Below are positions 24,842 through 34,130 of a stretch of 64,000 bases of DNA, one piece after another. Origin of the DNA: Ignavibacteriales bacterium (GTDB taxonomy: Bacteria > Bacteroidota > Ignavibacteria > Ignavibacteriales > Ignavibacteriaceae). The notes under the pieces are model-generated. The model did not search any database, was not told the DNA's origin, and was given only the letters and a program-made list of their open reading frames with translations. The position numbers and the translations under genes are program-made. Location of the stretch: the NCBI GenBank assembly GCA_003538625.1, contig DPRR01000029.1, positions 372,001 through 436,000 of the forward strand, read 5' to 3'. Every line of letters starts with the position of its first letter. Position 1 is the first letter of the stretch.

Positions 24842-25813
24842 TTGAATGAAATAATTAATAATGGAAAAGAAGTAATCAGAATTGAAGCTTCAGCAATTGC
24901 TGATCTTCAGAATAGCATAAATGAAGATTTTGTAAAAGCGGTCGAGACTATTTTTGCTTCCAAAGGAAGAGTTGTTTTAACCGGAATGGGTAAATCGGGA
25001 TTGATTGCCCGTAAAATAGTTGCTACCTTAAACTCGACCGGAACAGCCGCTATTTATCTTCATCCAACCGATGCTCTGCACGGTGATCTTGGCATGGTCA
25101 GAGGTGAAGATGTTGTAATACTGATTTCTAAAAGCGGAATGACGGAAGAAATTGCAAACCTGCTGCCAATGTTAAAAAGATTAAATGTAAAACTTATAGC
25201 AATGAGCGGTAATAAAGAATCCAAACTTTCTCGTGAGTGTGATATTTTCTTAAATATTGGTGTTAAAGAAGAAGCCTGTCCTTACGATCTTGCACCAACC
25301 GCCTCAACTACTGCTACATTGGTTCTTGGTGATGCACTGGCAGTTTCGCTTCTGAAGAAACGAAATTTTACAGCCAAAGATTTTGCTTTTCTCCATCCGG
25401 GTGGAAGTCTGGGTAAAAGATTATCTTTAAAGATTAAAGAAGTAATGATAACCGGTGATAGGATCCCAAAGGTAAACAAGGATACTTCAATCAAAGATGT
25501 AATTTTTGAAATCACCAGTAAAAGACTTGGCACTACCTGCGTTTTAGATGAAGATGAAAAACTCGCTGGAATAATAACAGATGGCGATTTAAGAAGACTG
25601 CTTGAAAAAACTTTAAATATAAGCGGTCTCTATGCTAAAGATGTTATGACTTCTAACCCGAAAGTTTTAAAGGAAGATTATCTTGCTTCATTTGCACTGC
25701 AGCAAATGGAAAATTTTAAAATTACCAGTCTTGTCATCACTAATGATTCAAACCAGCCTGTTGGTATTATTCATTTGCATGATTTAATTAATCTTGGATT
25801 GCAAAGCAGATGA
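24842..25813 (+). CDS. kdsD: Arabinose-5-phosphate isomerase KdsD (SIS + CBS)
   Basis: 323 residues, start TTG (24842-24844). SIS sugar-isomerase domain about 30-170 (TGMGKSGLIARKIVATLNSTG, HPTDALHGDLGMV, ISKSGMTEEI), then a CBS pair about 205-320 (VMITGDRIPKV ... DGDLRRLLE ... DVMTSNPKVL ... IIHLHDLINLGL). Makes the KdsA substrate from ribulose 5-phosphate. Overlaps lptC by 4 bp. Confidence 0.95.
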   Translation: MNEIINNGKEVIRIEASAIADLQNSINEDFVKAVETIFASKGRVVLTGMGKSGLIARKIVATLNSTGTAAIYLHPTDALHGDLGMVRGEDVVILISKSGMTEEIANLLPMLKRLNVKLIAMSGNKESKLSRECDIFLNIGVKEEACPYDLAPTASTTATLVLGDALAVSLLKKRNFTAKDFAFLHPGGSLGKRLSLKIKEVMITGDRIPKVNKDTSIKDVIFEITSKRLGTTCVLDEDEKLAGIITDGDLRRLLEKTLNISGLYAKDVMTSNPKVLKEDYLASFALQQMENFKITSLVITNDSNQPVGIIHLHDLINLGLQSR

Positions 25814-26349
25814 AATTACTTGTTCTTATTTTATCAATACTTTTACTTTTCCCTAACTGCTCAACAAAAAGAGTTAAACCTTCAATTGATGCAAATTTGA
25901 GAATCGATGAATTACCCTCACAGGAAAGCTGGAATTCTGTTGTTACTTTTTCAGACTCAGGTAAAACAAAAGCAATGCTTTGGGCCGGTCATTTTCAAAA
26001 GTATGATGATAAAAGAGAAACATTTCTCGATCAAAATATCAAAGTGGATTTTTTTAATCCGCAGGAAATTCACACCACAACTTTAACATCAAAAAGAGGC
26101 AGAGTTGATGAAACAACAAATAATCTTTATGCTATGGATAGTGTAGTTGTTTTCAGCGATAGCATCACAATAAGAACCGATGAAATGATGTGGAGAAATA
26201 AAGATAAAAAAATTGTTTCTGATAAATTTGTTACTGTAATATCACCTCAGGAAAAAATTGAGGGATATGGATTTGAGTCCGACCAGAGCCTTACTAACTA
26301 CGTAATCTATAATATAACTTATGTATCAAGAGCGGATACTATAAAATGA
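25810..26349 (+). CDS. lptC: LPS export protein LptC (lipoprotein form)
   Basis: 179 residues with a signal ending in a lipobox (LLLFPNC), then an LptC-like beta-jellyroll: ESWNSVVTFSDSGKTKAMLWAGHFQKYDDKRETFLDQNIKVDFFN ... SKRGRVDETTNNLYAMDSVVVFSDSITIRTDEMMW. Takes LPS from the LptBFG extractor and hands it to LptA. E. coli LptC is anchored by a helix; a lipid anchor is usual in this phylum. Overlaps kdsD and lptA by 4 bp each, so the genes are translationally coupled. Confidence 0.85.
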   Translation: MKLLVLILSILLLFPNCSTKRVKPSIDANLRIDELPSQESWNSVVTFSDSGKTKAMLWAGHFQKYDDKRETFLDQNIKVDFFNPQEIHTTTLTSKRGRVDETTNNLYAMDSVVVFSDSITIRTDEMMWRNKDKKIVSDKFVTVISPQEKIEGYGFESDQSLTNYVIYNITYVSRADTIK

Positions 26350-27731
26350 AAATAAGTTATGTTGTATTAATATTATTATCTGCTGCTTCGCTGTTGCTGT
26401 CTCAGGAAAACAAACTGATAACTGTCATTGGCGATTCTCTTGTCGGTAAAATGGTTAACGGCGAATCTACACGTGAAGTTTTTGGAAATGTAAGAATAAT
26501 GCAAGGTGATGTAATAATTAATTGTGATAAGGCTATCCATTATATTTCCAGAAATGAAGCTGAATTAATCGGGAATGTGATTGCCAGGAAAGATACTTTA
26601 ACAATTAAAACTCCCCATGGATTTTATTATGGAAACCTTAGTAAAACCCGCAGTAATGCAGGTGTTTACCTTGATGATAAAAAAGTTATTTTAACTGCCG
26701 ATAGCGGCGAATATTATTTTGATGAAGATCGTGCTTTTTTTGAATCCAAAGTAAAATTATATGATACCACAACAACATTAACATCAAATGAACTTACATA
26801 TTTTCAAAAGCAGAACAGGGCAGTGGCAACCGGTGATGTTTTTATAATGGATTCTGATAATCAGATTATTGCTGATTCGCTTGAACATTTTCGTAACTCA
26901 AAAATAACTTTTGCTTTCAGCAATGTACGGTTGTTAAATCTTAAAAATAATTCGGAGATTTACGGCGAACATCTTGAGGATTACCGGGAACGCGGTTACT
27001 CATTAATTGATGTCAATCCTTTGTTTATTCAGGTCGATACATCTTACGTGACTAACGAGGACAGTACGAAAGAAATTAAACTTGATACCTTATTTATCAG
27101 ATCAAGAATTATGGAAGCGTTTCGGGATTCCTCACAAAGGTTCTTTGCCATTGATTCAGTAGAGATATTAAAAGATGAGTTCGCATCTAAAAACGATCTT
27201 ACAGCATTTTATCGGGATGAAGATAAAATTATTATGAAGAAAGTAAGTGAAACCGCAAAACAGCCCGTGCTTTGGCATGAAACTTCACAGCTAACCGGTG
27301 ATTCAATTACTATCTACCTGGATAAAAATAAATTAAAACAGCTTGATGTTGATGGCACTTCTTTTATGTTGTCACAAAATAAAAATTATCAGGAAAGATT
27401 TGATCAGACATCCAGTGCGCAAATCAAAATATTTTTTAAGGATAATAAAATTTCCAGTGCACAGTTTTACGGAAATGTTTACTCTATATATTTTATGTAT
27501 GATAGAGAAACTAAAAATGGTCTGACCAAATCCAACTCAGCGGAAACAGTCGTTTACTTTGAGAATAACGAGGTAACTGAGGTTAAACTTTATAATAATC
27601 CCGCAAGCGAATATTACCCTGAGAAGCAGGTAAATGGAAATGAAAAATCGTATCTTTTACCGAGGTTTGTTGTTTTTCAAAATAAACCGGTAAAAGAAGA
27701 AATGTATAAACTTTTGAATGAACTTAGATAA
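26346..27731 (+). CDS. lptA: OstA/LptA-like LPS transport protein, extended
   Basis: 461 residues with signal peptide (LLSAASLLLSQ). Repeated OstA-type strands: GNVRIMQGDVIINCDKAIHY, GNVIARKDTLTIKTPHGFYY, TADSGEYYFDEDRAFFESKVKLYDTTTTLTSNELTYFQKQNRAVATGDV. E. coli LptA is about 185 residues; this one is over twice as long, with at least two OstA-like units, which could build a longer periplasmic bridge without oligomers. Stop is 5 bp before lptB. Confidence 0.85.
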   Translation: MKISYVVLILLSAASLLLSQENKLITVIGDSLVGKMVNGESTREVFGNVRIMQGDVIINCDKAIHYISRNEAELIGNVIARKDTLTIKTPHGFYYGNLSKTRSNAGVYLDDKKVILTADSGEYYFDEDRAFFESKVKLYDTTTTLTSNELTYFQKQNRAVATGDVFIMDSDNQIIADSLEHFRNSKITFAFSNVRLLNLKNNSEIYGEHLEDYRERGYSLIDVNPLFIQVDTSYVTNEDSTKEIKLDTLFIRSRIMEAFRDSSQRFFAIDSVEILKDEFASKNDLTAFYRDEDKIIMKKVSETAKQPVLWHETSQLTGDSITIYLDKNKLKQLDVDGTSFMLSQNKNYQERFDQTSSAQIKIFFKDNKISSAQFYGNVYSIYFMYDRETKNGLTKSNSAETVVYFENNEVTEVKLYNNPASEYYPEKQVNGNEKSYLLPRFVVFQNKPVKEEMYKLLNELR

Positions 27732-27736
27732 TAATT

Positions 27737-28474
27737 ATGAGCATAACTTTAAGAAGTGAAAATCTTGTAAAGATTTATAAAAAACGGACAGTAGTAAACA
27801 AGGCTACGGTTCAGGTTTCTAAAGGTGAAATTGTTGGTTTGCTCGGACCAAACGGTGCTGGCAAAACCACAACTTTTTATATGATTACCGGAATGATAAA
27901 ACCTGAATCAGGTAAAGTTTTTCTTGATGATAAAGACATAACAAAAATCCCAATGTACAAAAGAGCAAGGATGGGTATAGGTTATCTGCCGCAGGAAGCC
28001 TCAATTTTTAGAACCTTATCTGTTGAGAATAACCTTTTGGCAGTTTTGGAAATGACGAATCTGAATGCAAAGCAGCGAAAGGAAAAATGTGAATCATTGC
28101 TTGAGGAACTTTCAATTGCACGCATTAGAAAAAGTCTGGGATTTCAATTGAGCGGTGGCGAACGGAGAAGAACCGAAATTGCACGTGCACTTGCTACCGA
28201 TCCGAGTTTTATTTTACTGGATGAACCTTTTGCAGGAGTCGATCCGATTGCTGTGGAAGATATCATGACAATTGTTTCCAACCTCAAAAACCGTGGTATT
28301 GGAGTTTTAGTTACAGATCATAATGTACACGAAACTTTAAGCATCGTTGATAAGGGATACATCCTTATCAATGGTGTAATATTTAAACAGGGCACCGCTG
28401 ATCAGTTAGCTAATGATGAGGAAGTTAGAAAACTTTATTTGGGCGAGAAGTTTAAACTTGATAGATATAATTGA
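27737..28474 (+). CDS. lptB: LPS export ABC ATPase LptB
   Basis: 245 residues, full ABC ATPase: GLLGPNGAGKTTTFYMITGMI (Walker A), GYLPQEASIFRTLSVENNLL (LptB Q-loop), FQLSGGERRRTEIARALA (signature), FILLDEPFAGVDPIAVEDI (Walker B), VTDHNVHETLSIVDKGYI (switch). Drives LPS extraction from the inner membrane with LptFG, which are not in the window. Last gene of the Kdo/Lpt operon. Confidence 0.96.
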   Translation: MSITLRSENLVKIYKKRTVVNKATVQVSKGEIVGLLGPNGAGKTTTFYMITGMIKPESGKVFLDDKDITKIPMYKRARMGIGYLPQEASIFRTLSVENNLLAVLEMTNLNAKQRKEKCESLLEELSIARIRKSLGFQLSGGERRRTEIARALATDPSFILLDEPFAGVDPIAVEDIMTIVSNLKNRGIGVLVTDHNVHETLSIVDKGYILINGVIFKQGTADQLANDEEVRKLYLGEKFKLDRYN

Positions 28475-28490
28475 TAGAATCTAATCGATG

Positions 28491-28523
28491 TTTAATTATT
28501 TTTTTGGCGATAGAATAATTAAA
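28491..28523 (+). terminator. Possible terminator after lptB
   Basis: TTTAATTATT (28491-28500) pairs with AATAATTAAA (28514-28523) around a T-rich loop, 16 bp after the lptB stop. All A/T, so only moderately stable. Confidence 0.4.
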
Positions 28524-28570
28524 TCTGAAAAGATTTTAAGATCAATAAAATAATAATTTCCAAAAAAAAT

Positions 28571-29290
28571 CTAGAGTATTGCTTTAACCAGCCGTTCAGC
28601 CTTTTCAAAGCTGTCTGCTTTGCCAACATCAACCCATTTAATATCATCACTTATGTATGCGTGAATGTCTTCACTCGCAGCTATTTTTAGATATGCTTTT
28701 ATAATTGAAAAAACTTTTTCATCAGGAAATAAATTAATTAAACCGGGATTTAGAATGTGTATTCCGTTAAATGCCAGCTGATTTAATTTAAAATCATCTC
28801 TTACAACTATTTTTTCATCTTTCTTGATATCCTGCCAGCCGCAAAGAATATTTTCATCGTTAAATAAAAGATATCGGTTGCTTATCCGGTTACTTACAAC
28901 AAGTGATGCAGCTGAATCATCCGAAAGATGGTACTGGTAGAATTCTTTAAGATCTAAGTTAGAGATTATATCAACATTGTGAATCAGAACAGGGGACTCA
29001 TCAAAATAAGATTTAGCATGTTTAATTCCGCCTCCGGTCTCTAGCAGCAGTTCACTTTCATCTGAAATAAAAATATCCGCCGCAAATGTATTCTGATCCA
29101 GAAATTTTTTTACCTTATCTGCAAAGTGATGAACATTAATTACAATTCTTCTGAAATCATTCTCGATAAGTTTTCTTATAGCAATTTCCAGAAGTGTTTT
29201 TCCATTTACTTCCACAAGTGCTTTGGGAATTTCATTAGTAATTGGTTTTAAACGCGTTCCCAATCCTGCTGCAAGAATCATTGCTTGCAT
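28571..29290 (-). CDS. murU: Nucleotidyltransferase, probably MurU-type (MurNAc-1-P uridylyltransferase)
   Basis: 239 residues of the NTP-transferase fold: QAMILAAGLGTRLKPITNEIPKALVEVNGKTLLE at the N-terminus (pyrophosphorylase signature with the G-x-G-T-R and PKAL elements), SDESELLLETGGGI, HNVDIISN metal site and a final WVDVGKADSFEKA. Transfers a nucleotide to a sugar 1-phosphate. The partner gene directly upstream encodes an AmgK-like sugar kinase, and AmgK/MurU make UDP-MurNAc in a peptidoglycan recycling route, so MurU is the best guess; a mannose-1-phosphate enzyme is the alternative. The genes abut at 29290. Confidence 0.75.
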   Translation of the reverse strand: MQAMILAAGLGTRLKPITNEIPKALVEVNGKTLLEIAIRKLIENDFRRIVINVHHFADKVKKFLDQNTFAADIFISDESELLLETGGGIKHAKSYFDESPVLIHNVDIISNLDLKEFYQYHLSDDSAASLVVSNRISNRYLLFNDENILCGWQDIKKDEKIVVRDDFKLNQLAFNGIHILNPGLINLFPDEKVFSIIKAYLKIAASEDIHAYISDDIKWVDVGKADSFEKAERLVKAIL

Positions 29291-30750
29291 TATCTGATTA
29301 CCTCTTCTTTTATTCCTTGTTCAATATGAGAGAGAAATATATTTATATCATATTTGTTTTTGATATGATTAAATAATTTGTCTGCACAATAAACTGATCT
29401 GTGTTGACCGCCGGTACATCCGAAATTAATCATTAGATCTTTGAATCCGCGTTCAAGATAAGTTTCAATTGTTGAATCAACAAGCAGAAAAGTATGGGAC
29501 AAGAAGTTTTCAACATCGGAATTTTCTTCAAGATACTTTATAACTTCCGTATCACGTCCGTTAAGAAGTTTAAACTCCAAATGTCTACCGGGGTTGTTCA
29601 AACCCCTGCAGTCAAAAACAAATCCGCCGCCATTATCTGCAAGATCTATTGGAATCTCCCGTTTGTATGAAAAACTTGTGATTGTGACTGAAAGTTTATT
29701 GTTTGGTAAATCTCTGTCTTCGTAAATATTAAATTCTTCTGAGGTAATAATATTTTCAAAAACAGTATGCAGATGTGGAATATTAAAATCTAACTTTCCG
29801 TTATCTAAAAGATATTTAAGATTTTTTCTGGCTGGTAAAATACTTTTTACAAGATGTACTTTCTTCTCAAATAATCCTCTAAAACCATAAGCGCCCATTG
29901 CCTGCATAATTCTTATCAAAACAAATGCGTAGTAGGATTTTAAAAAGTCAGTGCGATCGAAATTGTAATCGGATTCGAGTTTATCAAGATAATGAGTTAA
30001 TAGAGTTTCTCTTAATGGATTGGGAATTTCTGCTTTTGCATCATATAATAGTGATGCAACATCGTATTGAAGCGCACCTTTTCTGCCGCCTTGGTAATCA
30101 ATAAAATAAATTTCATTATCTTTAATCATAATATTTCTTGATTGGAAATCACGGTAGAGAAAGTAATCGGTATTAACAGAAGCCACGAATTCAGAAAATT
30201 TTTGAAAATCATTTTCCAATAATTGTTCATCAAATCCGATTCGTCCTAACTTTAGGAAATCATATTTGAAATAATTTAAATCCCATAAAATTGATTGTCT
30301 GTCAAACTTAGCACGAGGATAACAATAATTGTAGTCTATTTTTTTATTTGCCGTTATTTGAAACTTTAATAACTGCTCAAGTGATTTTTTATAATATTCA
30401 ATTAATTTTGGTGTGGATTTATAATCATGCTTATTGGCATGAATAAGTGAGTAAAGTGTCATATCACCCAGATCATCTAACAGATAGACATTGTTTTCTA
30501 AATCTGTTTGAAGAACTTTTGGTACCTTAAAATTTAGTTCACTAAAAGTTTTTGAGAATGATAAAAAGGCTTCATTCTCTTTTAGATCCTCATTAAAGAC
30601 CCCTATTACTGTATTCTTATCAAATGAAATTCTGTAATACTCACGGTAAGAAGCAGTCTGCGGCAGTTTTTGAATGAAGTCAGCTTTTTTACCATGCCAT
30701 TGTAAAAATATATTTCTTATAAGATCCAGTTTTATATGGTTTGCGATCAT
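29290..30750 (-). CDS. AmgK-like sugar kinase fused to a RapZ C-terminal domain
   Basis: 486 residues. About 1-325: aminoglycoside phosphotransferase-fold kinase (SYREYYRISF, VYLLDDLGDMTLYSLI, catalytic FLYRDFQSRNIMIKDNEIYFIDYQGG). About 350-486: RapZ C-terminal domain (VTITSFSYKREIPIDLADNGGGFVFDCRGLNNPGRH, INFGCTGGQHRSVYCADKL), without the P-loop N-terminal part of RapZ. AmgK phosphorylates MurNAc/GlcNAc at C1; RapZ senses glucosamine 6-phosphate in enterobacteria. The fusion suggests a kinase controlled by an amino-sugar signal. Overlaps both neighbours by 1-4 bp. Confidence 0.85.
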   Translation of the reverse strand: MIANHIKLDLIRNIFLQWHGKKADFIQKLPQTASYREYYRISFDKNTVIGVFNEDLKENEAFLSFSKTFSELNFKVPKVLQTDLENNVYLLDDLGDMTLYSLIHANKHDYKSTPKLIEYYKKSLEQLLKFQITANKKIDYNYCYPRAKFDRQSILWDLNYFKYDFLKLGRIGFDEQLLENDFQKFSEFVASVNTDYFLYRDFQSRNIMIKDNEIYFIDYQGGRKGALQYDVASLLYDAKAEIPNPLRETLLTHYLDKLESDYNFDRTDFLKSYYAFVLIRIMQAMGAYGFRGLFEKKVHLVKSILPARKNLKYLLDNGKLDFNIPHLHTVFENIITSEEFNIYEDRDLPNNKLSVTITSFSYKREIPIDLADNGGGFVFDCRGLNNPGRHLEFKLLNGRDTEVIKYLEENSDVENFLSHTFLLVDSTIETYLERGFKDLMINFGCTGGQHRSVYCADKLFNHIKNKYDINIFLSHIEQGIKEEVIR

Positions 30751-31274
30751 CTTTTAAAATCTTCCTTTAATAATCCATAAATATATTGATCCAAAAACTT
30801 ATTATTCTTAAAAATATTTTTTCTTAAAGTACCTTCTAAAATAAATCCGGTATTAAGTAGTACTTTTTTGGATGCCTCATTACCTTCAAATACATTTGCA
30901 CAGAGTTTATTATAATTATAAGAATTAAATAAATAATTGCAGAATACTTTAACTGCTTTAGTCATTATTCCTTTATTCCAGAAAGGCTCACCCAACCAGA
31001 AACCAATTTCAGCATTTAAACGATGAACATCATTATTTGGCATTGCCCCGATTCCGCCTATCAATTCATGTTCATCAGCAATAGCAAACGCTAAATTTGT
31101 GTTATTCTGTCCAATAAAATAAATCCACTCCAAAGCATTTTGCTTTGAATATGGATATGGGAATGAGTCCCTTAAATATTGAGAGACATTTATATTATTA
31201 GCGTACTTAAATAATGAATCCACATCATCATCATTAAAATTTCTGATAATATAATTTTCAAAACTGAGATTCAT
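30747..31274 (-). CDS. GNAT acetyltransferase, RimJ/RimL-like
   Basis: 175 residues, GNAT fold with IGGIGAMPNNDVHRLNAEIGFWLGEPFWNKGIMTKAVKVFCNYLF (acetyl-CoA site) and NKLCANVFEGNEASKKVLLNTGFILEGTLRKN, the RimJ/L pattern. Acetylates an amine, possibly a protein N-terminus or an amino-sugar. First gene of the operon with the AmgK-RapZ fusion, overlapping it by 4 bp. Confidence 0.88.
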   Translation of the reverse strand: MNLSFENYIIRNFNDDDVDSLFKYANNINVSQYLRDSFPYPYSKQNALEWIYFIGQNNTNLAFAIADEHELIGGIGAMPNNDVHRLNAEIGFWLGEPFWNKGIMTKAVKVFCNYLFNSYNYNKLCANVFEGNEASKKVLLNTGFILEGTLRKNIFKNNKFLDQYIYGLLKEDFKR

Positions 31275-31409
31275 ATTAAAAATTAATCTTTGGGTTCATC
31301 TACTTTATTTGAATTGATAAAAATTAGAATAGTCTGAAAAACTTATATCCTAAAAATTCTTTATCCCAATTTACTATATTTACGTAAAGAAATTAACTGT
31401 AATTATATA

Positions 31410-32546
31410 ATGAAAAAATATTTTCTAATTATTTGGTTCGTATTAATTGCGCAGACTGGATTACTGGCACAGGCTAAAATTAGTTTTAAAGTTATAACCG
31501 GTACATTGACCGGAAACCAGAACATTTTTATTGCCGGAAGCAATCAGGAGTTAGGAAATTGGAATGCAGATAAAGTAAAACTCGATAAAATAAATGATAC
31601 GACATGGTCAAAAACATTTTATTTTGAAATCGGGGAAACAATTGAATTTAAATTCACTCTTGGTAGCTGGGAAAATGAAGCGCTTAATGAAAATGATAAA
31701 ATTCCTGCTAACTCAGTAGTTAAAATTCTTAAAGATACTTCAATTGTCTTCAGAGTACTTAAATGGGGTAGCTCAAAAACTAAAATATCAGGCAAAGTAA
31801 CCGGCAATGTCCGTTATCATAAAAATTTTAAAGGAAGAAATTTACTATCCCGTGATATAATCGTTTGGCTGCCTCCTGATTATGATTCTTCGGCTGAAAG
31901 ATATTATCCTGTCCTGTACTTGCAGGATGGTCAAAATATTTTTGATCCTGCCACTTCTGCTTTTGGTATTGACTGGCAAATGGATGAAACGGCTGACAGT
32001 TTAATAAAATCTAAATCAATACAAAGTATTATTATAGTTGGAATTTATAACACTCAGAATCGGTCAATGGAATATGATAATACTGAATTAGGACATACTT
32101 ATCTTAAGTTTATAATAGAGGAGCTAAAGCCTTTTATAGACAGGAATTATAATACTTTACCTGACAAACAAAATACTGCTATAGCTGGCTCTTCAAGCGG
32201 AGGACTAATTTCATTTATTATGACCTGGGAAAATCCTGATGTATTTTCAAAAGCTGCCTGCCTGTCAACTCCTTTCAAAATTAGTAATATAGACTATGTT
32301 GCTCCCGTTAAAACATATTCCGGAGCAAGAAAAAATATTAAACTGTATATTGATAACGGCGGAATTGGTTTAGAACAACAGTTGCAGCCCGGGATAGATG
32401 AAATTATTGCAGCATTAAAACATAAAGGTTATATCGAAAATAAAGATTTTCTATGGATTAATGAACAAGCCGCAGAACATAATGAGTCGGCTTGGGCTAA
32501 ACGGGTTTATAAATTTTTGGAGTTTCTTTTTCCGGTTCAGGAATAA
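31410..32546 (+). CDS. Secreted esterase with CBM20-like N-terminal domain
   Basis: 378 residues. Signal peptide (FVLIAQTGLLAQA), CBM20/starch-binding-type domain about 22-115 (ISFKVITGTLTGNQNIFIAGSNQELGNWNADKV), then an esterase-D alpha/beta hydrolase: RDIIVWLPPDYDSSAERYYPVLYLQDGQNIFD, nucleophile elbow AGSSSGGLIS (Ser near 265), late His in AAEHNESAWAKR. Likely removes acyl groups from a polysaccharide or siderophore at the cell surface. Single gene with its own promoter region. Confidence 0.85.
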   Translation: MKKYFLIIWFVLIAQTGLLAQAKISFKVITGTLTGNQNIFIAGSNQELGNWNADKVKLDKINDTTWSKTFYFEIGETIEFKFTLGSWENEALNENDKIPANSVVKILKDTSIVFRVLKWGSSKTKISGKVTGNVRYHKNFKGRNLLSRDIIVWLPPDYDSSAERYYPVLYLQDGQNIFDPATSAFGIDWQMDETADSLIKSKSIQSIIIVGIYNTQNRSMEYDNTELGHTYLKFIIEELKPFIDRNYNTLPDKQNTAIAGSSSGGLISFIMTWENPDVFSKAACLSTPFKISNIDYVAPVKTYSGARKNIKLYIDNGGIGLEQQLQPGIDEIIAALKHKGYIENKDFLWINEQAAEHNESAWAKRVYKFLEFLFPVQE

Positions 32547-32549
32547 TTC

Positions 32550-33182
32550 TTAATTCTTTTTTTCGAAATGCTGATAATCTTTTGAACTTCTCCATCTTCC
32601 GCCCCATTGCCAGCCACGCTTCACAAATTCCTGTACAAGTTTTGAGTCTCTTAAAATTGTTCCTTTCTTTTTAATATCATATTTACCATTTGCAGGTTCA
32701 ATTATATTTCTTTTTATGTGTGGATTTTGGACCGGGTTTATGTCTATAGCCATACCATAGGAATGGGCAGAAAGTACTCTGTATCCTTTTACATTTCTAT
32801 AATTAAATGATGTGGTATTGTTCTCTCTCATTGAAACTGTGTCTGACCATTTATACTTTACAACAGGTATTACTTTTTCTATCGGAAATTTTGAAGATTT
32901 AATAAAGCTAAAAATCTCCCTAAGATCATTTGCGGCTTTTTTATTTACAACTAATTGTCCTTTATGGATTTTATCATCAAAGGAATAATATTCAACTTCA
33001 ATTATTGTAAGTTGTTTAAGTATTGATTTCGGTATTTCAATTCCGGTTATAGCTTCTTCAAATGTATAATTACAGTCTACAATTATTTCCGGCTCATTCT
33101 TAATTTGCTGAGTGTAGCTTGAGTTGTATAGAGATACTAGAATTAAAACAATTTTAATATACGTTTGTAATTTCATACTCAT
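32550..33182 (-). CDS. M15-family peptidase (VanY/VanX-like), exported
   Basis: 210 residues with N-terminal signal (IKIVLILVSLYNSSYTQQ). Zinc motif SAHSYGMAIDINPVQNPH (HxxxxxxD) and C-terminal WGGRWRSSKDYQHFEK (ExH region, HFE) match the D-Ala-D-Ala peptidase M15C/D type that trims peptidoglycan. Convergent with the esterase gene, 3 bp between stops. An alternative ATG two codons downstream is possible. Confidence 0.88.
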   Translation of the reverse strand: MSMKLQTYIKIVLILVSLYNSSYTQQIKNEPEIIVDCNYTFEEAITGIEIPKSILKQLTIIEVEYYSFDDKIHKGQLVVNKKAANDLREIFSFIKSSKFPIEKVIPVVKYKWSDTVSMRENNTTSFNYRNVKGYRVLSAHSYGMAIDINPVQNPHIKRNIIEPANGKYDIKKKGTILRDSKLVQEFVKRGWQWGGRWRSSKDYQHFEKKN

Positions 33183-33243
33183 AATTATCTATGTTTTTTT
33201 GGAATAAATAGATATATTCGATCCTCAATTTAAAGGAAAATTC

Positions 33244-34068
33244 ATGAAAAGTATTCTTATTGCACTCTTTAGTGTCATTTTAATTTTTGGTTGTTCCAAA
33301 AGTCCTGATGTCGTTACTCTTAAATCCGGTGTAAAATATAATGAATTAAAAGTTGGAACCGGTACAGAAGCAAAAAATGGTGATCTTGTTGAAATTCATT
33401 TTAAAGGATGGATCATAAAAGACTCATCAGATTTATTCAGCGATTGGGCCGCTGATTCTACAAAAAAACTTGAGTTGATTGCAGACTCTTATTCAATGAA
33501 TAAACCAATGAAATTTGTTCTTGGAACAGAAGCTTTTATTAAAGGTTCGGAAGAAGGTATAATTGGCATGAAAGCCGGAGGTAAAAGAACTATTATTATT
33601 CCATCCAATCAAGCATACGGTCCTCAGGGTATGGGACCGGTTCCACCGAATACAAGTATCAAAGTTGTGGTCGAATTAGTCAGCACAAAAGAAGCAATCG
33701 TTGCAAAGATGTGGGATGTTGATTCTACACTTTTCAAAACCACTGCTTCAGGATTAAAATATGCCATTATCCAAAAGGGTGAGGGTCCTGTTATTGCCAA
33801 AGATAAACAGGTTACTGTACATTATACCGGTTATTTATCTGATGGAACAAGATTCGATAGTTCTGTTGAACGTGATGAACCATTTACCTTTGTAGCTGGC
33901 ATTGGTCAGGTCATTCCAGGTTGGGATGAAGGAGTTCTGCTTTTGCAGAAAGGTAGTAAAGCAAGATTTATTATTCCTGCTAAACTTGGATATGGAGAAC
34001 GTGATCTTGGAAAGATTCCACCTAACTCAACATTAGTGTTTGATGTTGAAGTGCTGGATGTAAAATAA
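33244..34068 (+). CDS. Lipoprotein peptidyl-prolyl isomerase with two FKBP domains
   Basis: 274 residues; lipobox Cys17 (SVILIFGC). FKBP domain 1 (about 27-150: GVKYNELKVGTGTEAKNGDLVEIHFKGW, IPSNQAYGPQGMGPVPPNTSIKVVVELV) has an insertion in its middle; domain 2 (about 170-274: GLKYAIIQKGEGPVIAKDKQVTVHYTGYLSDGTRFDSS, IPAKLGYGERDLGKIPPNSTLVFDVEVLDVK) is standard. Folds periplasmic or outer-membrane proteins. Stand-alone, with a strong terminator behind it. Confidence 0.93.
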   Translation: MKSILIALFSVILIFGCSKSPDVVTLKSGVKYNELKVGTGTEAKNGDLVEIHFKGWIIKDSSDLFSDWAADSTKKLELIADSYSMNKPMKFVLGTEAFIKGSEEGIIGMKAGGKRTIIIPSNQAYGPQGMGPVPPNTSIKVVVELVSTKEAIVAKMWDVDSTLFKTTASGLKYAIIQKGEGPVIAKDKQVTVHYTGYLSDGTRFDSSVERDEPFTFVAGIGQVIPGWDEGVLLLQKGSKARFIIPAKLGYGERDLGKIPPNSTLVFDVEVLDVK

Positions 34069-34089
34069 GCCGTATTTAGATTAATTTTT

Positions 34090-34130
34090 AATGTCAGGCA
34101 GGGTTAAATCCGGGCCTGACATTTTTTATT
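34090..34130 (+). terminator. Rho-independent terminator after the FKBP gene
   Basis: AATGTCAGGC and GCCTGACATT form a 10-bp stem (34090-34099 with 34114-34123) followed by TTTTATTTT. It sits between convergent genes, so it may serve both. Confidence 0.85.
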
